Part shown: positions 9,401-19,012 of the stretch, piece after piece
Layout of the letters: each line of letters starts with the position of its first letter
Numbering within the stretch: position 1 is the first letter of the stretch
Origin: Prorocentrum cordatum
Taxonomy: Eukaryota > Sar > Dinophyceae > Prorocentrales > Prorocentraceae
NCBI GenBank assembly: GCA_963575745.1
Contig: CAUYUJ010017793.1
Span: forward strand, 192,501-232,500
Length of the DNA stretch: 40,000 nucleotides
Reading direction: 5' to 3'
Position numbers and translations under genes: made by a program
Notes under the pieces: generated by a model
What the model was told of the DNA's origin: nothing
Database searches by the model: none
The model's input: only the letters and a program-made list of their open reading frames with translations

Positions 9401-9616
9401 GATCCATGTGTGCGATCGCCTGGCATCCCAGGGGCGACGGCGCCTGCGAGTCCTTGTCTCAACGGGTGCCGAGCCACGGCTGCCCCCCGCGGGGCTCGCA
9501 GGGGGCTCCTCCTCCTCCTTCTCCCAAGGGATCCTTGCCCTTTTGGTCCATCCTGACGGACTCTCGCCGGCCAGCCTCGCTCGGCAACGTGAACATGGGC
9601 CTCCAAGGCCCTTGCA

Positions 9617-9775
9617 TTAAGTCGGGCCTGTCCCTTTCAAGGGGGAATATTCAAAAACTGTCAAACAATAATATGGCGACTATTGTTTGAGTAGTTGTTT
9701 TGCCGTTTTGTATTTGTTTGGTGTATTGTTATTTTTCGTCGAGAATCCCCCTGTAGGGCGACAGGCCCGACTTCA
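9617..9775. mobile_element. Element E (hAT-like MITE by target-site length)
   Basis: 159 bp, left end TTAAGTCGGGCCTGTCCC, right end the inverse of TGAAGTCGGGCCTGTCGC. Flanked by the perfect 8-bp repeat CCCTTGCA (9609-9616 and 9776-9783); two more bases (TT) also match. The interior is AT-rich, unlike its surroundings, with CAAACAATA opposite TATTGTTTG. Its termini resemble those of family G. Confidence 0.85.
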
Positions 9776-9892
9776 CCCTTGCATTCCTACCGCGCATCCT
9801 TCTTATACGGGTTGGCTGTAGCGCCTCCTGCTGCAGCAGTACGCCCCCATGCCCCGGCCGAGACTGTGCGAGGAGGCCGATGTAGCCGAGCA

Positions 9893-9985
9893 GAGGAGGA
9901 GGAGGAGGAGGAGGAGGAGGAGGAGGAGGAGGAGGAGGAGGAGGAGGAGGAGGAGGAGGAGGAGGAGGAAGGGGGAGGAGGAGGG
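9893..9985. repeat. (GGA)n tract
   Basis: About 90 bp of GGA, ending in GGGGGAGGAGG, inside the LINE region. Confidence 0.95.
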
Positions 9986-10605
9986 GGAGGACAGGGCACC
10001 CTTGGGAAGCCTGCCCACCCTTCCTGTGCGGGCTGACTCTGCTGCTGCCGACGCCCTCCCCCCCAAGGGCACCCCGGAGGCCGACCCTGGATTTCGCCTA
10101 CCGCCCGGGTGCCTTCGCATATATGGTCCAGCGTCCCGGAGCAGGAGCCCAGCATCCACAATTGAGGCCTCTCGGGCTCGGAGGGCCCTCTGGGACAGCA
10201 TGCGTGTCCAGGAGGGCAAGGTGGAACGAGGTGGTCTCTTGTTCTCTCGGCTGCTGTCGCCATGCTCCTCAATTTCGGCTGGGAGGATGCAACGGCCCGG
10301 ATGTGGACCAGCCCCAGTAAGCGTTTATCTAAAATCAGGCCTGGGACCGACCAAGAATGATCAAGAGATCTTGATCGATGATTGTACCAGAGGTATCAAC
10401 CTTTGTATTGGACCCAGGCCTTTCAGTACTACTGCGGATCCGGAGCTCAGTGTGGTGTCGACACGTAACTACACCATGAGATCCTTCGCCCCTAGAAGCG
10501 GGACGAGGCTGAAGACACCCATCTCATTCCTGCTGCCCGAGCTGTCGCCAAGGTGGTAGTATGGCACGGGGAGAGGAGGTTCCAGGCAGAGATACGGGGC
10601 AGACA

Positions 10606-11270
10606 GGGAGACAGCCTTGCACTGCTACTGGACGTGCCCGAGGCTAGCAAACATGGCCGCCAAATGCCTAGCCATCCGCGAGAGCAAGCATTTACGAGAC
10701 CGAGCGGTGGCGGAGAGCCCCAACAACTCGGCCAAGTGGCTAAGCAGGCCTCCAGCTGCAGGAGCACACGGTGGACATAGCTAACAATTTCCACGGCAGC
10801 TCAGATGTGCAGGGTTCTGGAGCTCCTCGAGCGCCACACCATTTTCACAGAGTGGCGCCTTGTAGGCGTTGATGCGTCGGCAGGCAGGTACAACTCCGAC
10901 CCCAGGCTCAAGCGTTTTGGCTGGGGGGCCTGTGCTTTCTGACGGTCAAGTTTGGCCGCAAAGTTCGCTGCTTGGGCCCGTACCTGGCAAACAAACGGTC
11001 AACAAAGGGGAATGGCCGGCTGCCGTCTATGCTCTCCGCCTTGACGGGCCCGTGCACATCATCACAAATAGCCAGTCTGCATTCAAGGGCTAGCATAACG
11101 GCCAGGGGCAAAATCACACATATAACCACAACCTCTGGAGGTTGTTCTGGGATTCGGTCCCCGCCAGGGACCTCCACTTCACGCTGCATACAGCTACGAG
11201 TCATCGATCGGTCGAGGATCTGGAGTCGGGCACCGTCTACCTCGTCTGTTAGGTTGTCAGCTGGTGCAGT
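10606..11270 (+). pseudogene. LINE Cys/His segment and RNase H domain
   Basis: LHCYWTCPRLA at about 10616 is the H.Y..CP motif that follows the reverse transcriptase in such LINEs, then AVAESPNNSAKWLSR. RNase H begins at LVGVDASAGRYNSDPRL (about 10858, first catalytic Asp), shifts frame, and continues as VPGKQTVNKGEWPAAVYAL (catalytic Glu) and IITNSQSAFKG, where the second catalytic Asp is replaced by Asn. HTATSHRSVEDLESGTV follows near 11195. RNase H removes the RNA strand during retrotransposition (family knowledge). Frameshifts and the Asn make activity unlikely. Confidence 0.75.
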
Positions 11271-11563
11271 TGCCCGTGGTGCATCTGAATTTCTGGAGCT
11301 CCCTGAAGAAATACCCGACCATGTTCAGAACCAGGATGACGAAATGAGGCTCGTAGTGAGGCAATTCGCATCTATTCAGAATTCTGCCCGGACTGAGGGC
11401 CCCAAACTCAAGGATCCCAAGGTGCCCAGAGATCCTCAAGTCAGGAGGCTCTGCGAACTTCAGACTGGCCCCCACGCCATAGAGAGGCACGGGGATCGTA
11501 TCCAGTGTACTAGGTGCGCTCGAATAGGGACCATCAGCAAGGCCCGCTGGACCCCGAAGCCAT

Positions 11564-11725
11564 TGAAGGGGCCCCAGGACACACAAATAAATACACACAA
11601 ATAAAAATATTCCCCATATTTTCCCATATTTTCTGGGTTTCTGTCTTCCCCCCCACTTCCCATATTTTCCCATATTTTCTGAGGAATCGAGGATTAATTG
11701 TGTCTGTGTTTTTTTCCTCTCCTGA
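11564..11725 (+). mobile_element. Element A, copy 3
   Basis: 162 bp with the family A ends, flanked by a perfect GCCAT duplication (11559-11563 and 11726-11730). Sits in the C-terminal part of the LINE. Confidence 0.92.
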
Positions 11726-11743
11726 GCCATGTACACCCCAACA

Positions 11744-11990
11744 TCGCATTTCCGGGGCCCACGAGACCCATTCTCCCCACCTCCGTGTCCTTCGGGGTGT
11801 CACACTCTTCGTCAGGTGTGGGGGCTGGAGCGCTCACGGGAGCAGAAGACTCAGGGAAGAGTGTCGGCCCCCGACCGTGACTGGACGCAAGCGCGTCCCA
11901 CGCTTCTCGGCGGGCCAGAAGCCACATGGGCTTCCCTCCTGGCCAGCAGGTGAGGTTGCAACTCGTGAACGTACTGCTCGGGTGGCAGGG
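11744..11990 (+). pseudogene. LINE C-terminal Cys-containing tail
   Basis: Before element A3, HAIERHGDRIQCTRCAR (about 11474) is a C..C motif. After it comes RVLRGVTLFVRCGGWSAHGS and RRLREECRPPTVTGRK, then LPSWPAGEVA. Pairs of such motifs at the LINE C-terminus are expected to bind nucleic acid. Coding similarity fades after about 11960, taken as the approximate end. Confidence 0.55.
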
Positions 11991-12061
11991 GCCGTGCCTG
12001 CCTCTCTAGGCACGGGGCAGGGGTTCGCGGCGCGCGCGCGGGGACACCCTGTCCGGGGAAA

Positions 12062-12094
12062 CCGGGAGGAGGAGGAGGAGGAGGAGGAGGAGGA
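12062..12094. repeat. (GGA)n tract
   Basis: Short GGA run just after the last recognisable LINE sequence. Confidence 0.9.
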
Positions 12095-12354
12095 ATCGGC
12101 TCCGAAGTCCAGAGACCCTACACGTCGGCTGGAAGAAGTGGGCAAAAGCATGAGGCAGGAAGTCGGATATCGAGTAGATTGGGCCCATGCCCCCCCCAGA
12201 AAGTAACAAAACACACGCCCGAAGCAGATCGATGCGTGACGCAGGGAGGAGCCTGAAGCAGACTGGGATCTGGGAGTCCAGAGATATACCTACGTTCGAC
12301 GACCGGCGTACGCGTGCCTGCCTTCCACCTGGGTGTGCAGCACGGGGGGGGGAT

Positions 12355-12520
12355 GGCGGCGACGGTGGCGGCGGAGACGGTGGCGGCGACGACGGTGATC
12401 GTCGTCGTTTTCGTAGTCGTCGCCGCCGATGTTTCGGCCCCCCGATTTTCCGAAGACCTCGTCGCCGGCGCGCGGCGGGAGCTAAGGCGGCGGCGGCGAT
12501 CGTCGTCGCCGCCGCCGTTT
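12355..12520. repeat. GGC/GTC triplet region with perfect hairpin
   Basis: GACGGTGGCGGC repeats followed by inverted GTCGTCGCCGCC words. At 12488-12517, CGGCGGCGGCGA and TCGCCGCCGCCG form a perfect 12-bp stem with loop TCGTCG. Confidence 0.85.
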
Positions 12521-12885
12521 TTTGCTGCCGGGCCTGCAGGCCAGAAAGGGGGGAGGGGCACGGGCGGCCCCATCAGGAGTACCGGCCCCTTTCTCGCGGC
12601 TGCAGCCGGCAAGGCTGGCCATGCAGTGGGGGCCCGACCACGAGAGACCTTCCACAGGAAACCCGGCCCCGAGACCCCAGGAGGGTGTCCATCGAATTGT
12701 GGTGTGGGAGCGTCACGCTGTTCCATGGCAGAGCCATCGAAACCGAAGAAACCCAGGGCACCCTGGAGGCAAGCAGGGTGCTTCTCGGCATGGGCCCCCA
12801 ATGCAGACAAGGCCGAGGCCTCCTGCCCCATCTCTGGGCGCCTCCAGGCCTCCCCACTGAGCCTCCCCACTGAGCCTCCCTCAGA
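12521..12885. other. Ambiguous open sequence
   Basis: Long frames are open on both strands (minus for example LQGALGFFGFDGSAMEQRD, joined to a Glu repeat; plus GPIRSTGPFLAAAAGKAGHA). Neither is clearly favoured, so no gene is called. Confidence 0.35.
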
Positions 12886-12889
12886 GCCT

Positions 12890-13040
12890 CCCTCTCCCTC
12901 CTCCTCCTCCTCCTCCTCCTCCTCCAACATCCTCCTCTCCTCCTCCTCCTCCTCCTCCTCCTCCTCCTCCTCCTCCTCCTCCTCCTCCTCCTCCTCCTCC
13001 TCCTCCTCCTCCTCCTCCTCCTCCTCCTCCTCCTCCTCAA
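12890..13040. repeat. (CCT)n tract
   Basis: About 150 bp of CCT with one break (CAACATCCTCTCC near 12925). Confidence 0.95.
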
Positions 13041-13174
13041 CCTCATTCACGAGCGGCGACCACTGCAGTAAGCATCAGCTTCCTCGCGATCCAGATTCTG
13101 GGGCGCGATCCCGTAGACAAGAAATCGCATGGGCACGCTCAGCACGGGCCACCCTGCTCCAAAACGCACCCCCA

Positions 13175-13231
13175 TCCATTGGGTGACTTCCCGAGAGCCC
13201 CGCCCGCGAGGCCGTGGATGCGGTTATACAG
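13175..13231 (-). repeat. Partial duplicate of 14545-14597
   Basis: GCCCGCGAGGCCGTGGAT at about 13202 recurs as GCCCGCGAGGCCGCGGAT at about 14571. On the minus strand they read NRIHGLAGGALGKSPNGW and DRIRGLAGEALGQRSHGD, so the likeness is better at protein level than DNA level. This suggests a duplicated coding segment. The rest of 13060-13770 has an open minus frame of 193 codons, not recognised. Confidence 0.45.
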
Positions 13232-13773
13232 TGCCCCGACGTCATGAGTTGCTCGTACGGTGATCCCTCAATGGTCTGGACCCCTTCCCGAGTCGGTTCT
13301 TGACTCTTGACGGGCCCAGAGCCTGGTGAGGGCCCCCCCCTCGGAAGCCAAACGGACCCGAAAGCATTCGGTCGCGATTCCTTTGTGACGCGAGGGGGTC
13401 TGGGCAGGTCCTCCGCCCGCGAGGGTCTCAGGATCCCCAGGGGCAACTGTTCGCCACGGGTCGTTCTCTGCAGCTCCTGGGTCGCTGGAGCGGCTCCTGG
13501 CTGTCCAAGTCGCAAGAGAACCCGCCGTCGCCACCGTCTGGCCAAGATCCACGCAAAATGATCCATCGCTGGACTGAGACCCAACCCTGGGGTCCACCCT
13601 AGCCAGTTCTTCGAGCTACGTGCTGTCGTGGCGAGGAGACCCTCCAGAAACGCCAAACCATCTTATACACGAGATGCAGCGGGGTCGTCGTCGATACCCC
13701 AAGCATTCGCAGGGTGGTCAAGAAGTCTGAGCACTAGCCAAACCTGGCTTGGAGTACCCCCTAACCAAAACAG

Positions 13774-14597
13774 TCAGGATCGGGTACTCATCGTACTTTT
13801 TGGTAGTTCTTTGGCCTCCCTCTGGAGAATGTGTCGTTTTGGCTTCTTTCCCCCCTGGTCGTTACCTGTAAGGATGATCCATGCAACGTACGCCCAGATC
13901 TGGCAAAAAAGCGCGTCGGCTTCGTCCTCGTCCTCGTGGCCGCCGCCGCCATTCGCATCACTCGTCGTCGCATCCGCCGCTGCCGTGGTTGTCGCCGCCT
14001 CCACCCACGTCGTCCCTGCTGTCGCCACCGCCGTCTTGCGCGATGCCCGCGGCTTCAGCAGCACCGGCCTGGAAGACACCTCCCCGCTCTGCGACACTCC
14101 CGCCGAGGAGGCCCCCGCGCCCCAGCCGCCGCTGCCGTGGTACCGCGACTCCAGCATGGGCGACTCCGCCGTGCCCCAGTCGTTGTACTCCGCCATGGGC
14201 GACTCCGCGCCCCAGCCGTGGTACCGCGACGACGCCATAGATCCGGGGTTGCCCGGAGGCGCTCCAGGCCCGAGATGCCCCCCGGCTCTCCGCGCCATCC
14301 TGGGGCCCCCAAGGGCCCTCCGGGCCTCGTCGGGGGCGCCCTCGGGAGCCGTTGTCGCGGCATGCATGGGGATGCTCGGGGCAGCTTGGGCCGGGGACAC
14401 CTTCCTCTCGACATCAACCTTCTGCAACTCACGAGCGACGAGCATATGCGTGGCCGCCCCCTCGCGGCCTGGATCCTGGGGCGCGGAAGCGCGGTCGCAC
14501 GAATACGTTCCGCGCGGGACATCCGCCAAGAAGAAGAGCACATCTCCGTGGGATCGTTGGCCAAGGGCCTCGCCCGCGAGGCCGCGGATACGGTCAG
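13774..14597 (-). CDS. Low-complexity protein with Tyr/Trp repeat, unrecognised
   Basis: Minus-strand frame open for about 275 codons to a stop at 13774. It begins around DRIRGLAGEALGQRSHGD, then VLFFLADVPRGTYSCDRA and MLVARELQKVDVERKVSP. A repeat of about 16 residues follows (SRYHGWGAESPMAEYNDWG, AESPMLESRYHGSGGWG) matching a 45-48 bp DNA repeat at about 14110-14230. An Ala/Thr-rich part and DEDEADALFCQIWAYVAWII, a possible short hydrophobic segment, end it. No upstream ATG in frame, so it may be an internal or terminal exon. The opposite strand is also open but Arg-rich and less plausible. Confidence 0.45.
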
Positions 14598-14755
14598 GCG
14601 TTGGTGGGATTGGGTTTAGAGGGACCTGATTTAGTGATGTGTACCGGGGGACGCCATCCCCGCCCCAGTCCACTAACCGGAACTGCCGTCACCCGAAGGA
14701 ACACCGACTGTGTGATTCTGGTCCATCTTCTGGGCTTCGGGGCCCAATCACTAGC
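14598..14755 (+). mobile_element. Second LINE fragment (5' region)
   Basis: GATGTGTACCGGGGGACGCC and the following bases align with 4980-5100 of the main LINE (GATGTGTACTAGGGGACGCC), including CGGAACTGCCGTCACC against CGGAACCGCCGTCACC. Both copies read GP.(F/L)VMCT.GR. Only about 150 bp is recognisable and no SL is present. Confidence 0.7.
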
Positions 14756-14961
14756 CAGCTCCACTTACACGGGGCCCTAGAACCGATAACAGATCCATTT
14801 TCCGCCCACGAACCACTTCTAAGCGGCAGACGCCGTGGCAAGGTCGCCGCCGGCGTGGCGCAGGAGCGGCTCGCCGTCGAGGCCGCGCCGCGGCAGCCTC
14901 GAAATGACCTGCTGGGCGGAAGGCTCGGAAGGTGGAGATCCAGGGTTGGCAACACCAATGG

Positions 14962-15168
14962 TCGGCGACTCCAAAGGGTGTGGTTTGCAAAGGGTGTGGT
15001 TTGCGACCGGCACCCTGGGGAACATCCTGGGGGGCACCTTGGGGGGCACGCGGGGACCTGGACAGAGCTCTCCCGCGCCCCGAGGAGGACAGTATCGTGC
15101 CCCCCAGGCCCCAACGGGGCCGATCGCAAACCGCACCCTGGCGTAACCACACCCTTTGTAGTCGCCGA
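14962..15168. mobile_element. Element I (MITE-like)
   Basis: 207 bp with ends TCGGCGACTCCAAAGGGTGT and, inverted, TCGGCGACTACAAAGGGTGT; the terminal match is about 38 of 45 positions. Flanked by a perfect 5-bp AATGG duplication (14957-14961 and 15169-15173). The left end holds a doubled 16-bp motif AAAGGGTGTGGTTTGC. Single copy here. Confidence 0.88.
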
Positions 15169-15402
15169 AATGGGGCCCCTTCGGTGCAGCGGCCACCGCC
15201 GCCACCCCGAAGTTGCTGCCGGCGCCGCACGGCGGCCGTCCGGGGCTGCGCCGAGGGGGGCGGGGAGAGGGCGCTGCGGCTTTGCCGCGGTGGCCCAACG
15301 CCCGCCCGAGCCGAAACGGCTCCGCGCGGAGGGGGGTCGCCGCCTCTGGTGGTCTTGCTTCCCACCGCCACCATCATAAAGAGGGGGAGAGGATCTTCCG
15401 TC

Positions 15403-15462
15403 TCTCCTCTTCCTCCTCCTCCTGCTCCTGCTCCTCCTCCTCCTCCTCCTCCTCCACCTCCT
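15403..15462. repeat. (CCT)n tract
   Basis: CCT with two TGC interruptions. Confidence 0.9.
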
Positions 15463-16277
15463 TGCCCCCTCCAACTTCTGGTGGAGGTGGAGAAACAGGC
15501 CCATCAGCCTCCGTTCCGCCCAGAGCAAGCGGACAAAGCAGCCTCGGAGCTTGGCTGAGCCGACCACACGCGATCCTTCGCGTCGCTTGCCCAGTCGCAT
15601 GTGGGCCCTAGCTGAGATTGTCTGGGTAAACTGTCATTTCTCGTCGAGGGCTTGCTGACGCGCCATCTGGCGATGAGGGACAACAGGAAGAGGAGGGGAA
15701 GGAGGAGGAGCAGCAGGTAGACGAAGAGGAGGTTCACGCACGGCTTGGTCCCTCCAGCGCTACTCTAGCATCGGGTCGGACTAACCGGGACGGCATCGAA
15801 CTCAGGGAACGTCGGCGGCGCCGTTGTCGCTCCAACTGCTTGCGCGAAGGGCGGACGAGAGTAGGCGTGAACACCTATAACTCACAGGAGTCTGGGCATC
15901 AACTGTGCAACTATACAGCGGTGCTTGTCAGGGTTGCCGGACCCAAGTGTCGGTGAATGCCCGATCCTGGCCTGCCAAGGTCGGCGATGGTGAACACTTG
16001 GCATCCCCTGGATGAAGTGGTCATATGGTAGTTTCCTTCGAAGCTCCTCTAGATCCTCCCCCACGCCCTTTCAAACCTCCAGTCCATAGACTACAATCTA
16101 GATGCCCATCGGTCGAAAGGAATGGGTATAACCATGAAGCAGGAAGGCGTTGGAAATATAGTTACTGGATCTGCACCCGCCCCCAGACGAAGGAACAACG
16201 AGGGAAACCCACTCGAGCCCTGAAGCAGGAAGGAACCTACAAGTGCTTCCAACATGTGCTTTCAACAACTAGTAGGT
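15463..16277. other. No feature identified
   Basis: Mixed-composition sequence with only short open frames. No repeats, inverted ends or motifs recognised apart from a GGAGGAGG run near 15700. Confidence 0.4.
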
Positions 16278-16282
16278 AACTC

Positions 16283-16442
16283 TCAAGGGGCCCAAGGACA
16301 CACACTTAAGTACATACAGATATTGATATTCCCCTTACTTTCACATACTCTCTGGGTTGTTGCCTTCCCCCCACTTCCCATAGTTTCCTATAGTTTCCGG
16401 GGAATCGACGATTAATTGTGTCTGTGTGTTTTCCCCTCCTGA
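16283..16442 (+). mobile_element. Element A, copy 4 (most diverged)
   Basis: 160 bp, start TCAAGGGGCCCAAGGACACA, end TCCCCTCCTGA, flanked by AACTC (16278-16282) and AGCTC (16443-16447), one mismatch. It directly abuts the 3' end of the poly-Glu reading frame on the minus strand. Confidence 0.85.
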
Positions 16443-16796
16443 AGCTCTTGCCACCCCCACCTCCACCCCGGCGGCGTCCTCTGCTGCTGGGTCAGCCGGC
16501 TGTGTGACATCAAGCGCGAGGCGTTGTTGAAAGCCGCGCTCCAGATCCTCCAGTGAGGCTCGGCTGCCGGCCAGGGCTGCAGCCGAACGAGAGCTGAGGA
16601 GGAGCTGGACGGGGTCGGTGACCCAGATATCCTCCTCTTCCTCCTCCTCCTCCTCCTCCTCCTCCTCTTCCTCCTCCTCCTCCTCCTCCAACTCCTCCTC
16701 CACCTCATCGTCTTCCTCCCCCTCCTCCTCCTCCCCCTCCTCCTCCTCCTCCTCCTCTTCCTCCTCCTCCTCGTCTTCTTCCTCCTCCTCCTCCAT
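16443..16796 (-). CDS. Acidic poly-Glu protein, unrecognised
   Basis: From ATG at 16796-16794 the minus frame encodes about 60 residues of Glu broken by Asp, Gly, Val and Leu, then IWVTDPVQLLLSSRSAAALA, GSRASLEDLERGFQQRLALD and VTQPADPAAEDAAGVEVGVA. The tail has the composition of real protein, and the interruptions of the triplet repeat are mostly acidic. The frame may extend upstream (FWGSPSDSGVCSWPRGSPPG). It runs into element A4; with A4 and one target copy removed it would stop three codons later. Function unknown. Confidence 0.5.
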
Positions 16797-17179
16797 GCTG
16801 GCCCCAGGCGGCGAACCCCTCGGCCACGAGCAGACGCCCGAATCGGAGGGAGAGCCCCAAAAAACAGAGCCCCTCCTGAGCTCAGAGCGGTCCTTGGCTC
16901 CGCGTCCTGGCTGTGGGGGGGGGAGGGGGGGGAAGGCGGCGAAATGAGGAAGCGGGGATGTGGGCCAGGGAGAACACGGAAGACGCAGAGCACGCGGAGG
17001 AATGAGAGAAAGGCGAGGACAGGGAGCAGGAGGAGGAGACAGGGGCAGAGGAGGAGGAAGAAGATGGCATGGGGGCGCGCGAAGGAGGGGGGGAAGGAGG
17101 ACGCAACGCACGACTGCTTTTCCAGGCGAGACGCCGACGTTCGGGGTGCTTGCTCCGGGACTCCGAGGGCGAGCAGGGA

Positions 17180-17640
17180 GGGAAAGCAGGTGACGAAAGA
17201 GAGAGGAGGGGAGAAACAGGGAGAAAACAAAGCATGAAGGAGAGGTTTGAGGGGATCAAGAAGGAGCTGGCGCAGATACAACATGCACTGAGTGAGCAAA
17301 GGGTGGAGTTGGAAAGGGCAAAGGGCGCGCAGGGGGAAGGAAGGGAGAGGAACCGAGGAGCGGAGAAGGGAAGCGAAGTGGGGATGGAGAGGGTCGTAAC
17401 CTCCAATTTGTGTTTATGTAAGGAATCGAACTCTATACACCGACGCTTCTTCTGGCCCTGCATTCGAATTCGCACAGGAACGCGAATACTGGTGTATACG
17501 GGATCCTGGTGTATACGTTTCCGTTGTTTTCCCGGAGCATCGGGGGGAAAAAAGTATACACCACACCATCTCAGCGTCGTCCCCGACCCTCAAAAAGTCC
17601 TGGGATTCAAGGAACAGGCCGCCACTGGTGGTGTATACGT
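17180..17640 (+). CDS. Weak candidate coiled-coil fragment
   Basis: Plus frame MKERFEGIKKELAQIQHALS then EQRVELERAKGAQGEGRERN, helical and heptad-like, in an otherwise purine-rich stretch. The frame stays open to 17656 over a repeat region that is probably not coding. Purine richness could explain it. Confidence 0.3.
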
Positions 17641-17741
17641 TCGAGCTTCCGAATGAAAGAGAGAGCAGGGGGAAGGGAGAGAGAGAAACCGAGAAGCGGA
17701 CAGAGGGAAGCGAGGCGGGGACGGAGAGGGTCGCAACCTCA
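17329..17741. repeat. Direct duplication of about 75 bp, 336 bp apart
   Basis: GCAGGGGGAAGG to GGTCGTAACCTC (17329-17403) recurs as GCAGGGGGAAGG to GGTCGCAACCTC (17665-17741). Between them, GGTGTATACG occurs at about 17491, 17508 and 17625, and its inverse GTATACACCAC at about 17554, forming several palindrome-like pairs. Confidence 0.7.
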
Positions 17742-17822
17742 CATCTGGGGTCATGGGGGCATTCGGGATTGAGGACCAAAGAGCAAGAGCTTTGACGGAG
17801 GAGGAACAGAGGAGGAACAGAA

Positions 17823-18061
17823 CTTAGTGGGCCCCAGAAACGGCTGGGCCGTTTTTCACCGTTTCCAAAAAAACCCTTGAAAATGGAAACAAAAAAAAAC
17901 GGCGACCGGACACGGCAACAAAAACAGCTCCAGTATCGGAACCAGAGCGGGAACCCGCAAACGACAACGGAAATGGCAAACAAACGGCGTTGGAACTAGC
18001 AAAAAAACGGCACAACGGAACCGGTAAAACAACGGCCCTGTCGTTTCCAGGGCCCACTAAG
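17823..18061. mobile_element. Element F (MITE-like)
   Basis: 239 bp with ends CTTAGTGGGCCCCAGAAACG and, inverted, CTTAGTGGGCCCTGGAAACG; the match continues to GGGCCGTT. Interior A-rich with AACGGC and ACGGAAC words. No convincing target duplication. Confidence 0.75.
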
Positions 18062-18187
18062 GCGCAGGAAGGGGGGGGGGATGGAAGAAGTGCCTCCAAC
18101 AGTTCCAGTGCCGAGAACAGAACATTGGCAGCTGGGCACTTGGGTGTTGGAGCAACGCTGGCCTCACCTAGCTAAGAGCGGTTTCCG

Positions 18188-18211
18188 GGCACACACACAC
18201 ACACACACACG
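18188..18211. repeat. (CA)12 microsatellite
   Basis: Perfect CA dinucleotide run. Confidence 0.95.
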
Positions 18212-18840
18212 GACGCCATCCTCCTTTTCCGCCAGCACAACGCGGAAAGCCCGAGGACCCACTGCGGGCCATTCGTATGCACATCTATTGATGGAGATTT
18301 AGGAATGTAATTTACTGGCCCGAAGCCGATAAAGAACGTTAGGGTGAATCCAGGGTCGGGACACCCACCCGGACAGCCGTCTCCATCCGTCGAACATCTG
18401 CATCGGGCTCACTACCTAACAGTGTCACTATCAATATGTGTGTGGCGGTATATCGATCTACACATCGATCAACATCATTATCGATTCCATTATGTATCGA
18501 TTGATCCCACTACCTGACGGTCTTACTAAGTCTGCTAGAACCACGCTCGCGCTTCGCGCACGCTTAGATTATAGCGAAATCTGGTTGTAGTCTAAAAGTG
18601 TTTGGAGTCGGAAGACATGTAATGTAACACGGATCGTGCCCCTCGGGGAGCTCCATCGACGGCCCCAGATATAAATTGGCTTGGCGTCCCCCCTCCCATG
18701 CCCACACACCCCTCAAAGGGATCGCGCCGCACAAGGATCTCCACCTACGTCCCCAGAGACAAGGCTCGGAGAATGGCACGCCCCTCACGCGGGCCGTGAC
18801 CAGCAGGCAACTGAATGTGCGCCACCAAAGGTCGGGGATC
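18212..18840. other. AT-richer island, no gene
   Basis: 18400-18540 is AT-richer than the window, with several ATCGAT palindromes and a repeated CACTACCTAACAGTGTC / CACTACCTGACGGTCTT motif about 100 bp apart. No coding frame supported. Confidence 0.5.
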
Positions 18841-18841
18841 A

Positions 18842-19012
18842 ACTGACCCGGTTCAATGCAAACCCGGGTCAGTCAGACTTTGCAGGACCCTGTTAAATCC
18901 TGCAAGATCCTGTCCTGCACCCAAACCTGGGCCAATGCGCCCCTGGCCCTGCAGGATCCTGCAGGTCTGGCGCCATGGCTGACCCCGGTCTGCATTGACC
19001 CCCGTCTATTGG
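18842..19012. repeat. Dispersed repeat family J, copy 2
   Basis: ACTGACCCGGTTCAATGCAA at the left faces GGTCTGCATTGACCCCCGT at the right in inverted orientation. The interior has CAGGATCCTGCAGG and AAGATCCTG words as in 556-735. Confidence 0.55.

Larger units (their letters stand above)
4459..11990 (+). mobile_element. LINE retrotransposon, SL-headed, degenerate and repeatedly interrupted
   Basis: From left to right the plus strand shows a Cys-containing ORF1-like region, a coiled-coil region, an AP-type endonuclease, a reverse transcriptase, a Cys/His segment, an RNase H and a Cys-rich tail, the order seen in RNase H-bearing LINEs. Frames change many times and stops occur, so it cannot encode a complete product. 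It is split by elements B1, A1, A2, H, E and A3, an unexplained insert at about 9055-9400 and a (GGA)n tract. The 5' end is the DinoSL; the 3' end is uncertain (last recognisable part near 11960). No poly(A) tail or target duplication was found. Confidence 0.8.

Noticed and set aside
8149-16442. Element A as a GT-AG intron
   Set aside because: Its borders are TGAAGG and CCTGA; no GT-AG pair fits with the target duplication, and three copies sit in a decayed LINE.
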